Shown piece by piece: positions 53,033 through 61,571 of a DNA stretch of 64,000 nucleotides. The DNA lies in assembly GCA_942491465.1 (NCBI GenBank), contig CALOBA010000071.1, positions 186,001 through 250,000 on the forward strand. The letters are read 5' to 3'. Position 1 is the stretch's first letter; the number at the start of each line of letters is the position of its first letter. This DNA comes from CALOBA01 sp942491465 (lineage in GTDB: Bacteria > Pseudomonadota > Gammaproteobacteria > Chromatiales > Chromatiaceae). The notes under the pieces were generated by a model that worked only from the letters and a program-made list of their open reading frames with translations, searched no databases and had not been told where the DNA came from. Position numbers and translations under genes: made by a program.

Positions 53033-54180
53033 GGTCCCTGCGCCGCATCTTCGCCGTCTTTCAAAAGGAGCTGATGCAGATCCGTCGCGACCGCGTGACC
53101 CTGGGCATGATCGTCATGCTGCCCCTGGTGCAGCTGCTGCTGTTCGGCTACGCCATCAATACCGATGTGCGCAACATCCCCGCCGCCCTCGTCGACCAGA
53201 GCGACACGGCCCTCAGCCGCATCCTCACCCAGATCGTCACCGCCACCCAGGTGGTCGACTTCACCGAGCGCCACGACAACCTCGTCTCCGCCGAGCGCGC
53301 CATCGTCGCCGGCCGGGTGCGCGCCGCCTTCATCATCCCGCCCGACGTCGCCCAACGCCTGGTGCGCAGCCCGGCCGTCGGGCATGGCCTGGCGACACCG
53401 CGCTCCACCGACGAGGAGACCAGCCGCCCGATCGCCCAGTGGATCGTCGACGGCTCCGACACCACCATCGCCGGCGCCATCAAGGCCCTGCGCTCGATGC
53501 CGCTGGCCGAGCTGTTCGACCAAGACGTCAACCGCCTCACGCCCACCTTCGAGGTGGCCCTGTTCTACAACCCCGAGCAGCGCAGTGCGGTGAACATCGT
53601 GCCCGGCCTGGTGGGCATCATCCTCACCATGACCATGATCATGTTCACCTCCGCCGCCATCGTGCGCGAGCACGAGCGCGGCAACATGGAGATGCTGATC
53701 AACACCCCGGTGCGCTCCCTGGAGCTGATGCTCGGCAAGATCATCCCCTACATCTTCATCGGCCTCATCCAGGCCATGATCATCCTCAGCCTGGGCCACC
53801 TGATCTACCAGGTGCCCATGAACGGCGGCCTGCTCGCCCTGGCCGTCGCCACGCTGCTGTTCATCGGCGCCAGCCTGTCCCTGGGCCTGGTCCTGTCGAC
53901 CATTGCCAAGAGCCAGCTCCAGGCCATGCAGCTGACGTTCTTCATCCTGCTGCCGTCGATCCTGCTCTCCGGCTTCATGTTCCCCTACGAGGGCATGCCG
54001 CCCCTGGCCCAGCACATCGCCGAGGTCCTGCCGGCGACCCACTTCATGCGCGCCATCCGCGCCGTCATCCTGCGCGATGCGACCCTGGCCGAGATCCGCC
54101 CCGATGCGCTGTGGCTCGGCGCCTTCATGCTCGGCGGGCTCATCGTCGCGTCGCTGCGGTTCAAGAAGCGGTTGGGATAG
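53029..54180 (+). CDS. ABC-2 type exporter permease
   Basis: 383 residues. The first membrane segment (TLGMIVMLPLVQLLLFGYAI) is followed by a large periplasmic domain (about 45-190) and five C-terminal segments, including GLVGIILTMTMIMFTSAAIV and the conserved EHERGNMEMLINTPV loop. Resembles YbhS/YbhR; a second permease is not present, so a homodimer is expected. Substrate unknown. Confidence 0.9.
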   Translation: MRSLRRIFAVFQKELMQIRRDRVTLGMIVMLPLVQLLLFGYAINTDVRNIPAALVDQSDTALSRILTQIVTATQVVDFTERHDNLVSAERAIVAGRVRAAFIIPPDVAQRLVRSPAVGHGLATPRSTDEETSRPIAQWIVDGSDTTIAGAIKALRSMPLAELFDQDVNRLTPTFEVALFYNPEQRSAVNIVPGLVGIILTMTMIMFTSAAIVREHERGNMEMLINTPVRSLELMLGKIIPYIFIGLIQAMIILSLGHLIYQVPMNGGLLALAVATLLFIGASLSLGLVLSTIAKSQLQAMQLTFFILLPSILLSGFMFPYEGMPPLAQHIAEVLPATHFMRAIRAVILRDATLAEIRPDALWLGAFMLGGLIVASLRFKKRLG

Positions 54181-54682
54181 CCGCGAACGGCCGAGCCCCG
54201 TTGTCGGATATTCGACAATCCGTCGGCCAGAGATCGCACCCGGCAGCACCGGCCCCAACCGACGCCCGGGCGGGCGACGAGTCGCCTGCGCTGGTGATCG
54301 GCTGAGATCGGGCCGCGTAGAGGCAATGCGCGCAGGGTTGCCGGAGCGCCGTGTCGCGCCGAGGCAGGTCGCCCGATAAACCTACTCTTTTCAGCGGTTT
54401 TTAGGCCGGCCTCGGCGGTGTCTGCATCGGCCCGAATACGATCGCAGCGCGTCGCGGATGCCCATGGGGGCAGGACGCAGAAGACGCTGCATCGGCGTTG
54501 TCCATGGCCGCCGATCGAAAGGTTGGCCCCAAGTTTGCTTGTACCGTGACCACCAGTGATATCTCGACGACAGCCCTCGGCCTTTGGCGGATAGTGGCGG
54601 CCCAAACCGGCGCCCGCGTCCCGCACCGCCGGGGGCGTCGACGGGATGCTCATCGACACCTGTTCAATAGGAAGCAGTACCC
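54181..54682. other. 502-bp gap upstream of modA
   Basis: No gene supported. It should hold the modABC promoter. I see no convincing ModE-type palindrome. A small imperfect palindrome (CGGATATTCGACAATCCG) lies near 54204-54221. Confidence 0.5.
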
Positions 54683-55444
54683 ATGCGTAACACCATCCAA
54701 GTCTTTGCGGCGTTGATCTTCAGCCTCGGCGCCGGCCTCGCCGCCGCCGGCGAGGCACAGATCGCCGTGGCCGCCAACTTTACCGCGCCGATGAAGGCCC
54801 TGATCGCCCGCTTCGAGGAGCAGACCGGGCATCAGGTGAAGGCGTCCTACGGCTCCACCGGCAAGCTCTACGCCCAGATCAAGAACGGCGCCCCGTTCGA
54901 GGCGTTGCTGGCCGCTGATCAGCGCCGACCGCTGCTGCTGGCGGAGGAGGGCGTCGCCGTGCCCGATTCCCGCTTCACCTATGCCGTCGGCGCACTGGTG
55001 CTCTGGTCCGCCGAGGCCGGCGCCGTCGCCGACGGGCCGGCGCTGCTGGAGGCCGGCGACTTCGCCCGGCTGTCCATCGCCAATCCGAAGCTCGCGCCCT
55101 ATGGCGAGGCGGCGATGCAGACGCTGGAGCGTCTTGGCGTCGCCGAGGCCGTCGCGCCAAAGCTGGTGCGCGGTGAGAACATCGCCCAGACCTATCAATT
55201 CGTCGATACCGGCAATGCCGAGGTTGGCTTCATTGCGCTGTCCCAGGTCATGGTGGACGGGGCGATCGGCAAGGGCTCGGGCTGGGTCGTACCGGCGGAG
55301 ATGCATGCGCCCATCAGCCAGGATGCGGTGGTGCTGGAGCGCGGCGCCGACAACCCGGTGGTCGCTGAGCTGTTCGCGTTCTTGAAGACGGCGCCGTCGC
55401 GGGCGTTGATCCAAGACTACGGCTACCAGAGCGTCGACGACTGA
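54683..55444 (+). CDS. modA: Molybdate-binding periplasmic protein
   Basis: 253 residues. A signal peptide ends near ...GLAAAGEA; the mature protein begins AQIAVAANFTAPMKALIARF, the oxyanion-binding first motif. YGSTGKLYAQIKNGAPFEAL follows, then IANPKLAPYGEAAMQTLERL and VGFIALSQV are ModA signatures. Delivers molybdate or tungstate to ModBC. modB begins 2 bp after its stop. Confidence 0.93.
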   Translation: MRNTIQVFAALIFSLGAGLAAAGEAQIAVAANFTAPMKALIARFEEQTGHQVKASYGSTGKLYAQIKNGAPFEALLAADQRRPLLLAEEGVAVPDSRFTYAVGALVLWSAEAGAVADGPALLEAGDFARLSIANPKLAPYGEAAMQTLERLGVAEAVAPKLVRGENIAQTYQFVDTGNAEVGFIALSQVMVDGAIGKGSGWVVPAEMHAPISQDAVVLERGADNPVVAELFAFLKTAPSRALIQDYGYQSVDD

Positions 55445-55446
55445 TC

Positions 55447-56124
55447 ATGCTGTTGTCCGCAACCGATCTCGAGGCCATCTGGCTGACCCTGCGCCTGGCC
55501 TCGGTGACCACGCTGATCCTGTTCGTCGTCGGCACGCCCATCGCCTGGTGGCTGGCGCGCACCGGCTCGCGCTGGAAGGGGCCGGTCGGCGCCGTGGTGG
55601 CGCTGCCGCTGGTGCTGCCGCCGTCGGTGCTCGGCTTTTATCTGCTGGTGACCATGGGTCCGAACGGGCCGGTGGGCCAGCTCACCCAGGCGCTGGGCAT
55701 CGGGCTGTTGCCGTTCACCTTCGCCGGGCTGGTGGTGGGCTCGGTGTTCTATTCGCTGCCGTTCATGGTGCAGCCGGTGCAGAACGCCTTCGAGGCCATC
55801 GGCACCCGCCCGCTGGAGGCGGCGGCGACGCTGCGCGCCTCGCCGCTGGATCGGTTCTTCACCGTGGCGCTGCCGTTGTCGCTGCCGGGCTTCGCCAGTG
55901 CCGGCATCCTGACCTTTGCCCACACCGTCGGCGAGTTCGGCGTGGTGCTGATGATCGGCGGCAACATCCCCGGCGTGACCCGGGTCGCCTCGGTGCAGAT
56001 CTACGATCACGTCGAGGCGCTGGAGTACGCCGACGCCCACCGGCTGGCGGCCATCCTGCTGGTGTTCTCGTTCCTGGTGCTGCTGGCGCTGTACTCCTGG
56101 CGTCCGCGGGACAAGCAGGTCTGA
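55447..56124 (+). CDS. modB: Molybdate ABC transporter permease
   Basis: 225 residues with five membrane segments. The EAA loop is GTRPLEAAATLRASPLDRFF, upstream of LPLSLPGFASAGILTFAHTV and GEFGVVLMIGGNIPG, typical of ModB. Forms the homodimeric inner-membrane channel. Confidence 0.93.
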   Translation: MLLSATDLEAIWLTLRLASVTTLILFVVGTPIAWWLARTGSRWKGPVGAVVALPLVLPPSVLGFYLLVTMGPNGPVGQLTQALGIGLLPFTFAGLVVGSVFYSLPFMVQPVQNAFEAIGTRPLEAAATLRASPLDRFFTVALPLSLPGFASAGILTFAHTVGEFGVVLMIGGNIPGVTRVASVQIYDHVEALEYADAHRLAAILLVFSFLVLLALYSWRPRDKQV

Positions 56125-56128
56125 ACCG

Positions 56129-57196
56129 ATGATCGAGGCACGCTTTCAACTCGACTGGCCCGGTTTCAGCCTGGACGTGGACGAGCGGCTGCCGGCCCTC
56201 GGCGTCACCGCGCTGTTCGGCCACTCCGGCTCCGGCAAGACCACGCTGCTGCGCTGCATCGCCGGGCTGGAGCGCGCCGCCCGCGGCCGACTCAGCGTCG
56301 GCGGGCAGCTCTGGCAGGATGCCCAGACCTGGGTACCGACCCACCGCCGCCCCATCGGCTACGTCTTCCAAGAGGCCAGTCTGTTCCCGCACCTGACGGT
56401 GCTCGGCAACCTGCGCTACGGCCAGCGCCGCAGCCGCGATCGCGACGCCCGCTTCAGCCTGGAGCACGCCATCGAACTGCTCGGCATCGGCCACCTGCTC
56501 AAGCGCCGGCCGGCGGCCCTGTCCGGCGGCGAGCGCCAGCGCGTCGGCATGGCCCGGGCGCTGGCCGTCAACCCGCGGCTGCTGCTCATGGATGAGCCGC
56601 TGGCGGCCCTGGACCTGGCCCGCAAGCAGGAGATCCTGCCCTATCTGGAGCGGCTGCACGACGACCTGCAGATCCCGGTCCTATACGTCAGCCACGCCCC
56701 GGACGAGGTCGCGCGCCTGGCCGATCACCTGGTGGTCATGGACGCCGGCCGGGTGCTGGCCAGCGGGCCGCTGAACCAGATCCTGTCCCGGCTGGACCTG
56801 CCGATCCGCCTCGGCGAGGACGCCGGCGTGGTCCTCGACGGCCGCGTCGCCGAGCGCGACGAGCGCTGGCACCTGCTGCGGGTGGCCTGCTGCAACAGCA
56901 GCCTGTGGGTGCGCGACAACGGCTTGGCCATCGGTGCCCACGCCCGCATCCGCATCCTGGCGCGGGATGTGAGCATCGCCACCCATGAGCCGGTACCGGG
57001 CACCAGCATCGTCAACGCCCTCCCGGCCGAGGTCCTCTCCATCGGCGGCGACGCCCACCCGGCGCTGGCGCTGGTCAAGCTCGACGTGGACGGCAACCCG
57101 GTGCTGTCGCGGCTCACCCAGCGCTCCGCCGATCAACTCGGGCTGGCGCCGGGCCAGCGGGTCTGGATCCAGGTGAAGGCGGTGGCGTTGATGTAA
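56129..57196 (+). CDS. modC: Molybdate ABC transporter ATP-binding protein
   Basis: 355 residues. Walker A FGHSGSGKTTLLRCIAG, signature ALSGGERQRVGMARAL, Walker B LLLMDEPLAALD, H-loop YVSHAPDEVARLAD. The C-terminal TOBE domain (about 290-352, TSIVNALPAEVLSIGGDAHP) binds oxyanion for feedback control. Begins 4 bp after modB. Confidence 0.94.
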   Translation: MIEARFQLDWPGFSLDVDERLPALGVTALFGHSGSGKTTLLRCIAGLERAARGRLSVGGQLWQDAQTWVPTHRRPIGYVFQEASLFPHLTVLGNLRYGQRRSRDRDARFSLEHAIELLGIGHLLKRRPAALSGGERQRVGMARALAVNPRLLLMDEPLAALDLARKQEILPYLERLHDDLQIPVLYVSHAPDEVARLADHLVVMDAGRVLASGPLNQILSRLDLPIRLGEDAGVVLDGRVAERDERWHLLRVACCNSSLWVRDNGLAIGAHARIRILARDVSIATHEPVPGTSIVNALPAEVLSIGGDAHPALALVKLDVDGNPVLSRLTQRSADQLGLAPGQRVWIQVKAVALM

Positions 57197-57743
57197 CCGC
57201 GGGGTCCGCGCTCTACCCCCTGGGCCGTTGCGCCGCTCAAGCGCTGAAGGCAGGGCTTTGCGCGACGCCAGCAGATCGGCAACGCGGACCGTCGCCGCAG
57301 GCGCCGCCAGCGCGGCGATGGCGCCGCCGCGATCGGCGTTGATCATCGTTCCGGCCACCGCAGCAGACAGTTCCTGGACATAGAGCGTCCGCCGGCCTTG
57401 CCCCCGCGCCGCAGAGACTGGCAAGTATTCCGAGGATTCTCGCGGCGGAGGATTTTTAACACAGAGGGCACAGAGAAGAGGCTCATTCGGATAAATAGAG
57501 GTCTTCGGCCTTGAACCTGTCACAGTGAACGGGACGAATACTTCTACGCAGCGCTGGGACTGAAGCTGGTGTTCGGGGGCAATTGCCCGCCGTTTGGCTC
57601 GTTGCGTCCCCGTGTTGCGATAGGGTCGCCATCTAGCTCGCTGATTCAGGATATAGTCCAGAAAGCACAAGCCGCAACGCCTTGTTTCGCATCGCACAGC
57701 CAGTGGATCAAGCCCCGCGAAGCCCATCAACCCGAGGTCCATC
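57197..57743. other. 547-bp gap downstream of modC
   Basis: No gene identified. It contains a single REP-like arm TGATCATCGTTCCGGCCAC (57340-57358), shared with 20204-20222. A short stretch reading GLKLVFGGNCPPFGSLRP near 57560-57610 is not assignable. Confidence 0.5.
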
Positions 57744-57998
57744 ATGTCCGATCCCAAGCCGAGTCTACGTGCCAAACGACGCTGGCGAGGACCGCTCCTG
57801 GTGGGCCTGTCCTTGTCCGACGACGTTGCCATCGCCGCCTTCGCCCATGCCCGCTGGGCCGCCGGCCGGGCGGTGATGCTCGGACCCAAGGGGATCGTTG
57901 CTGCAGGGGTGTTGGGGCTCGCGGCCGGTGCCGCTTGGTGTGCGCTGGACCGGGCTCGGGCAAAACGCGTCCGCCGGCCGTCCGGGGGGCGAGCCTGA
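57744..57998 (+). CDS. Small hypothetical protein with one membrane segment
   Basis: 84 residues, strongly basic at both ends (PSLRAKRRWRGPLLVGLSLS; RARAKRVRRPSGGRA). A hydrophobic stretch GIVAAGVLGLAAGAAWCAL lies at about 50-68. No family recognised. Could be a chance frame, though the start and composition look plausible. Confidence 0.35.
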   Translation: MSDPKPSLRAKRRWRGPLLVGLSLSDDVAIAAFAHARWAAGRAVMLGPKGIVAAGVLGLAAGAAWCALDRARAKRVRRPSGGRA

Positions 57999-58258
57999 GA
58001 GGGGGCGACACCAGTGGCCGATGTTTGGCTGTCGCAACCCCCTGTGCTGTTCCCGGAACTGTCCGGGAACCGCTCTGAGGGCACGCCGGCGGCGTGCGAG
58101 CATGGAAGGTCCGAGATGCGCGTGAACCCACGGCTCGACATCGATTCTGACAGAGGGGCTTACAATGCCGCATTGGGGAGGCAGCGGTCGGCCGACGCCG
58201 CCCGGCGCGGCGAGCGCTCGAAGGCCGCCAGATCAATCCACACAGGCCTGTGACATAG

Positions 58259-58356
58259 TCAAGGTTCAGAAACAAGTGGTGCAGACGCAACCATGAAACG
58301 GCCAATCTAAAGGCACCACGAGCGGGCGTCTGAACCACTTGTTTTTGAACCGATCC
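58259..58356 (+). mobile_element. 98-bp MITE, copy 4
   Basis: Same orientation as copy 1 with several internal substitutions. Target duplication ATAG at 58255-58258 and 58357-58360. The 260 bp before it hold no recognisable gene. Confidence 0.85.
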
Positions 58357-58437
58357 ATAGTGACCAGCAGTCAAGCGCCGAAGCCCAACGCAACGAATCG
58401 CCCGCAGCCGCATGGGCACCTCCTGCCTCAGGGTGCG

Positions 58438-58667
58438 ATGCCGGCAGCGCCGCCGGCGCATGTGCCGGTGGTGGAGGACGATGCCGACAGCCTCTCCCTG
58501 TGTCTGCGCCACCTGCGCGGCTGCGGCTTTGCCGTCAGCGGCGCGGCGGCGCTGGAGCAGGCGCGCTTCAAGCGACCGAATGCCGTACTGCTCGACCTCG
58601 GGCTGCCCGACATGGACGGCATGCAGGTGCTGCGATCGCAAAAAGCCGGCGCGCTGACGCGGCAGGA
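58438..58667 (+). pseudogene. Response-regulator receiver-domain fragment
   Basis: VPVVEDDADSLSLCLRHLRG and NAVLLDLGLPDMDGMQVLRS are the first acidic patch and phospho-acceptor region of a REC domain. The expected Thr/Ser and Lys blocks are missing. After GALTRQEVARLFGVRRLLMR the sequence leaves the family. A relic, probably of the regulator partnering the kinase remnant downstream. Confidence 0.55.
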
Positions 58668-58759
58668 GGTGGCGCGGCTGTTCGGGGTGCGCCGGCTGCT
58701 CATGCGCCGCCTGGCCGACCTTCCAGAGCAACGCACCATCCGTCCCTCATCCCGAATCG

Positions 58760-59620
58760 CGTGTTTCGCTGGCGCCGGCTCCTGACCCTGCTGATCATCC
58801 TGGTCGCGGCGCTCCTCGCGCCGCCCGTCCAGGTGGCGGCAGCCGAGATGCCGCCGCCGATGACCATCGACGCCGACACCATGCTGCCGTTGCAGGTGGA
58901 GGGCCTGGCGCTGCTGCACGACCCGAGCACCGAGCTTACCCTCGCCCGGGTACGCTCGCCGGAGCTGGCGCAGCGCTTCGAGCCGGCCGCCCCCTGCATC
59001 CCCAACCTGGGCGTCGGCAGCGATGCGGTCTGGGCGGGCTCCTGACCATGCTTGCCTACAACCTGCTGCTGTTGGTGCAGCTGCGCGATTCGGGCTATCT
59101 CTGGCTGTGCTGCTTCATCGCCGGCATCTTCATCGCCGCTTGGTTGCCGATGCTCGTCGCCATGGCCGTACTGATGGCAATGAACTACGGCCTGCTGCCG
59201 GCGATGCAGTCGGTCTGGGTGCTGCCCTATGTCTCCGTGCTGCTGATCCTGCTGTTGCTGTCGGTGGCCCAGGCGGATCGCATCAACGCGCTGCGCCGCC
59301 AGGCCGAGCGGGCGCAGGCGGCACTCGAGCGCAACGAGGCCGGGCTCACCGAGCTGGTGGACGCACGTACCCGCGACCTGGCCCAGGCCCGTGATCGCGC
59401 CGAGGCCGCCAGCCGCACCAAGACCCGATTCCTCGCCAACATGAGCCACGACCTGCGCACGCCGCTGAATGCGATCCTGGGCGGCGTCGATCTGTTGCGC
59501 CGCTCGTCGCGGCTCGGCGCCGACGAGCGCGGCCAGTGCGGTCTGATCCAGCGCGGCGGCCATCACCTGCTGCGGTTGATCGAGGACCTGCTCGACAACG
59601 CCGTCAAGTACACCCCTCCT
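58760..59620 (+). pseudogene. 7TM-DISM-type sensor histidine kinase, degraded
   Basis: Piece 1 (58760-59045): signal peptide (LLTLLIILVAALLAPPVQVA) and the start of a 7TMR-DISM extracellular domain, stopped early. Piece 2 (59048 onward): the last membrane segments (YNLLLLVQLRDSGYLWLCCF), a coiled coil, and HisKA with the phospho-His in FLANMSHDLRTPLNAILGG. The ATPase domain is missing after ...EDLLDNAVKYTP (about 59615), where unrelated sequence begins. Confidence 0.7.
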
Positions 59621-59820
59621 TCACCGAACGGACTCGATCGGCGCTCTCCAATTCCCAAAGCGAATCGATATCGTCCGAGTCCGACGGGTGACTGTCCAGA
59701 AAAGAAGAACTTGCGCAGCGACGCAGAGGGCCGCTCGTTGCTGGTCGAAACCACGACTCGGCCTCCCACAGGGCTCCGCTGTGTGCTGTCGCGGTCCAAA
59801 CGCTCCGCGCGCTGGAGGTC

Positions 59821-59967
59821 GTGGATCTGTTTTTGATTCAGGCTGACGATGCGCAGGGGCGGGTTGGTGTTGTCGCCGTGGTGCGCGTTGATGAGTCGGT
59901 TGATGGTTGCGTAGTAGGCGACGGTGGAGTGCCAGGATGTCCCGCCGATCAGACCGAACTTGCGCAT
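59821..59967 (-). pseudogene. Amino-acid (Asp/Glu-type) racemase, N-terminal fragment
   Basis: Minus strand reads MRKFGLIGGTSWHSTVAYYA, then TINRLINAHHGDNTNPPLRI and VSLNQKQIHDLQRA before similarity ends. GGTSWHST is the racemase N-terminal motif, but the catalytic cysteines are lost. Confidence 0.65.
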
Positions 59968-60002
59968 GCTTGTGGTGGCGTCGCCGTCTGCGCCGTTCAT
60001 GC

Positions 60003-60243
60003 CCATCGCAATTGGTCCAATACGCGACCGATGCGCGCCAGCGCTGCCTCCAAAGCCAGCGGCTCTTGGCCAAAGGAGATACGCAGGTAGTGGTCCATGC
60101 CGAAGGCGTCCCCGGCGCCGACGAAGACGCTCGCCTCATTGCAGAGGCGTTCCATCAGCGCCGTGGAGTTGATGGGCAGCCGGTAGCGGATGAAGGTCAT
60201 GGCCGTTGCCTGCGGCGGGGTATAGTCGAACAGCCCGTCTTCT
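60003..60243 (-). pseudogene. Class I/II aminotransferase, C-terminal fragment
   Basis: Minus strand: LFDYTPPQATAMTFIRYRLP, then VFVGAGDAFGMDHYLRISFG, then ALARIGRVLDQLRWA. HYLRISFG holds the substrate-binding arginine of fold-type I aminotransferases. The PLP-binding core is missing; the fragment begins directly at the stop of the cupin gene, which marks a deletion junction. Confidence 0.65.
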
Positions 60244-61029
60244 TCACTTCAGGGCGCCGGTTGCCGAACAAGCGCAGCGATCCGGCGCAAACGCCTTCGG
60301 GGGCAACAGCCGCGCCGCCAGTTGATCGCAGAGGCTGCGCTTCAACGCAACAATCCGGTCGGTCTGTGGTTGACGATGGTAGTAGCGCATCAGCAAGCCG
60401 GCATAGTGCATGAACACGTCGTCGCTGGCTGGGGGCGCGTCCTCGAACCGATAGATACCGGGCTCCTGGACATTGAAGAAGGCGCCCCCGGTGGTATGCG
60501 CAACGCGGTCGAATTCCAGCTCGAAGGTCTTTGCGTCCGCGGTCACGCAGCTATCGAGTTCGTTCGCGCCGTACAGGTGCAGCGTCAAGTACGGTTGTGA
60601 CGTGGTATTGCCCATCTGGTGAATGAGCGCGTTGTCGACGGACAAGATGGAGCCCTTCGGCAGGATCTCTATGGTCGCAAACTCCATCGCCCCGTCTTTG
60701 ATCTGGTAGACCTGGTGGTGGACAGGACCGAAGACCTGCACGGCCCCCCACTCGGCATATCCGTGATTATGGATGGAGGAATAGTGTCCGGGCTTCCAGG
60801 ACATGACCATCACCTCGAAGCGCCCCTGATCCACCACCAGTCTGCGCCCGTAGCAGTCAGCGGCGGCATACTCGAAATCCGCGAAGGGCCGCAGGTCTGC
60901 TTCCTGGATGTCCGCGGCCCGCAGTATCTCGGCGGCACGCGCGGGGCTGATATTCTCCTTTGCCTCGACGGCGCCGGCCAGGTCGCTGATGAGTCGCTGG
61001 AGTGAGTTGGGGATACTGCGTGGCTGCAT
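60244..61029 (-). CDS. Thiol dioxygenase-like cupin (cysteine dioxygenase family)
   Basis: 261 residues from the preferred start MQPRSIPNSLQRLI (61029); an upstream ATG at 61077 overlaps the GNAT stop. The cupin motif GHYSSIHNHGYAEWGAVQVF fits G(X)5HXH(X)3E(X)6G, and the third iron-ligand His is in YLTLHLYGANE. The C-terminal 80 residues extend beyond typical enzymes. Likely oxidises a thiol to a sulfinate; actual substrate unknown. Last intact gene of the operon. Confidence 0.8.
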   Translation of the reverse strand: MQPRSIPNSLQRLISDLAGAVEAKENISPARAAEILRAADIQEADLRPFADFEYAAADCYGRRLVVDQGRFEVMVMSWKPGHYSSIHNHGYAEWGAVQVFGPVHHQVYQIKDGAMEFATIEILPKGSILSVDNALIHQMGNTTSQPYLTLHLYGANELDSCVTADAKTFELEFDRVAHTTGGAFFNVQEPGIYRFEDAPPASDDVFMHYAGLLMRYYHRQPQTDRIVALKRSLCDQLAARLLPPKAFAPDRCACSATGALK

Positions 61030-61073
61030 AGCGGGTGAAGCTCCGGATAGATTTGGAATATCAATGCAATGAA

Positions 61074-61571
61074 TCATTTTAATATCAACTGCATAATGAC
61101 AATATCAAGCCACCGACCATGCTTGAAGCCCACCTCGTTCTGGGTGCCGACAATGCTATAGCCAAATTGCAGGTTGTAGCGGATGCTCGCCTGGTTGGTG
61201 GCGAATACCTTGGCCACCATGTGACGGTAGCCAAAGGCCCTCGCCTGCGCAATGAGATGCCGCTTCATGGCCGAGCCGTAGCCCTTGCGGGTTTGCGTTT
61301 GCCGCAAATACACCGCCGTCTCGCAGGCGAACCGGTACCCCTCACGGTCACTGTAGCGCTTGATGATGCCCCAGCCCACAACGTCGTCGCCCTGAAGCTG
61401 GGCGTACAGGCGCTCGCGGGAGTGGAAGGCGTGCACCCAGCCGGCGATGTCCGAGGGCGCCTTCAGCGTCTCTTCCATTGAGGCGTCGCCGCGGCGGATG
61501 GCTTCGTTGTAGATGTCCGCGATGGCCGAGTAGTCATCGGGGCGGGCTTGGATGATGACGGCGGCACTCAT
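61074..61571 (-). CDS. GNAT-family N-acetyltransferase
   Basis: 165 residues from ATG 61571, which overlaps the deacylase stop (ATGA). Pattern of phosphinothricin/amino-acid N-acyltransferases: YSAIADIYNEAIRRGDASME, then AVYLRQTQTRKGYGSAMKRH with the acyl-CoA loop QTRKGYG, then GYRHMVAKVFATNQASIRYN and GFKHGRWLDIVIMQL. Probably acylates the amino group of an amino acid used by the neighbouring enzymes. Confidence 0.88.
   Translation of the reverse strand: MSAAVIIQARPDDYSAIADIYNEAIRRGDASMEETLKAPSDIAGWVHAFHSRERLYAQLQGDDVVGWGIIKRYSDREGYRFACETAVYLRQTQTRKGYGSAMKRHLIAQARAFGYRHMVAKVFATNQASIRYNLQFGYSIVGTQNEVGFKHGRWLDIVIMQLILK

Noticed and set aside
58339..58437. Receiver gene starting inside MITE copy 4
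   Set aside because: The start would be a TTG within the MITE and the first 30 residues are not family-like; treated as a REC fragment only.
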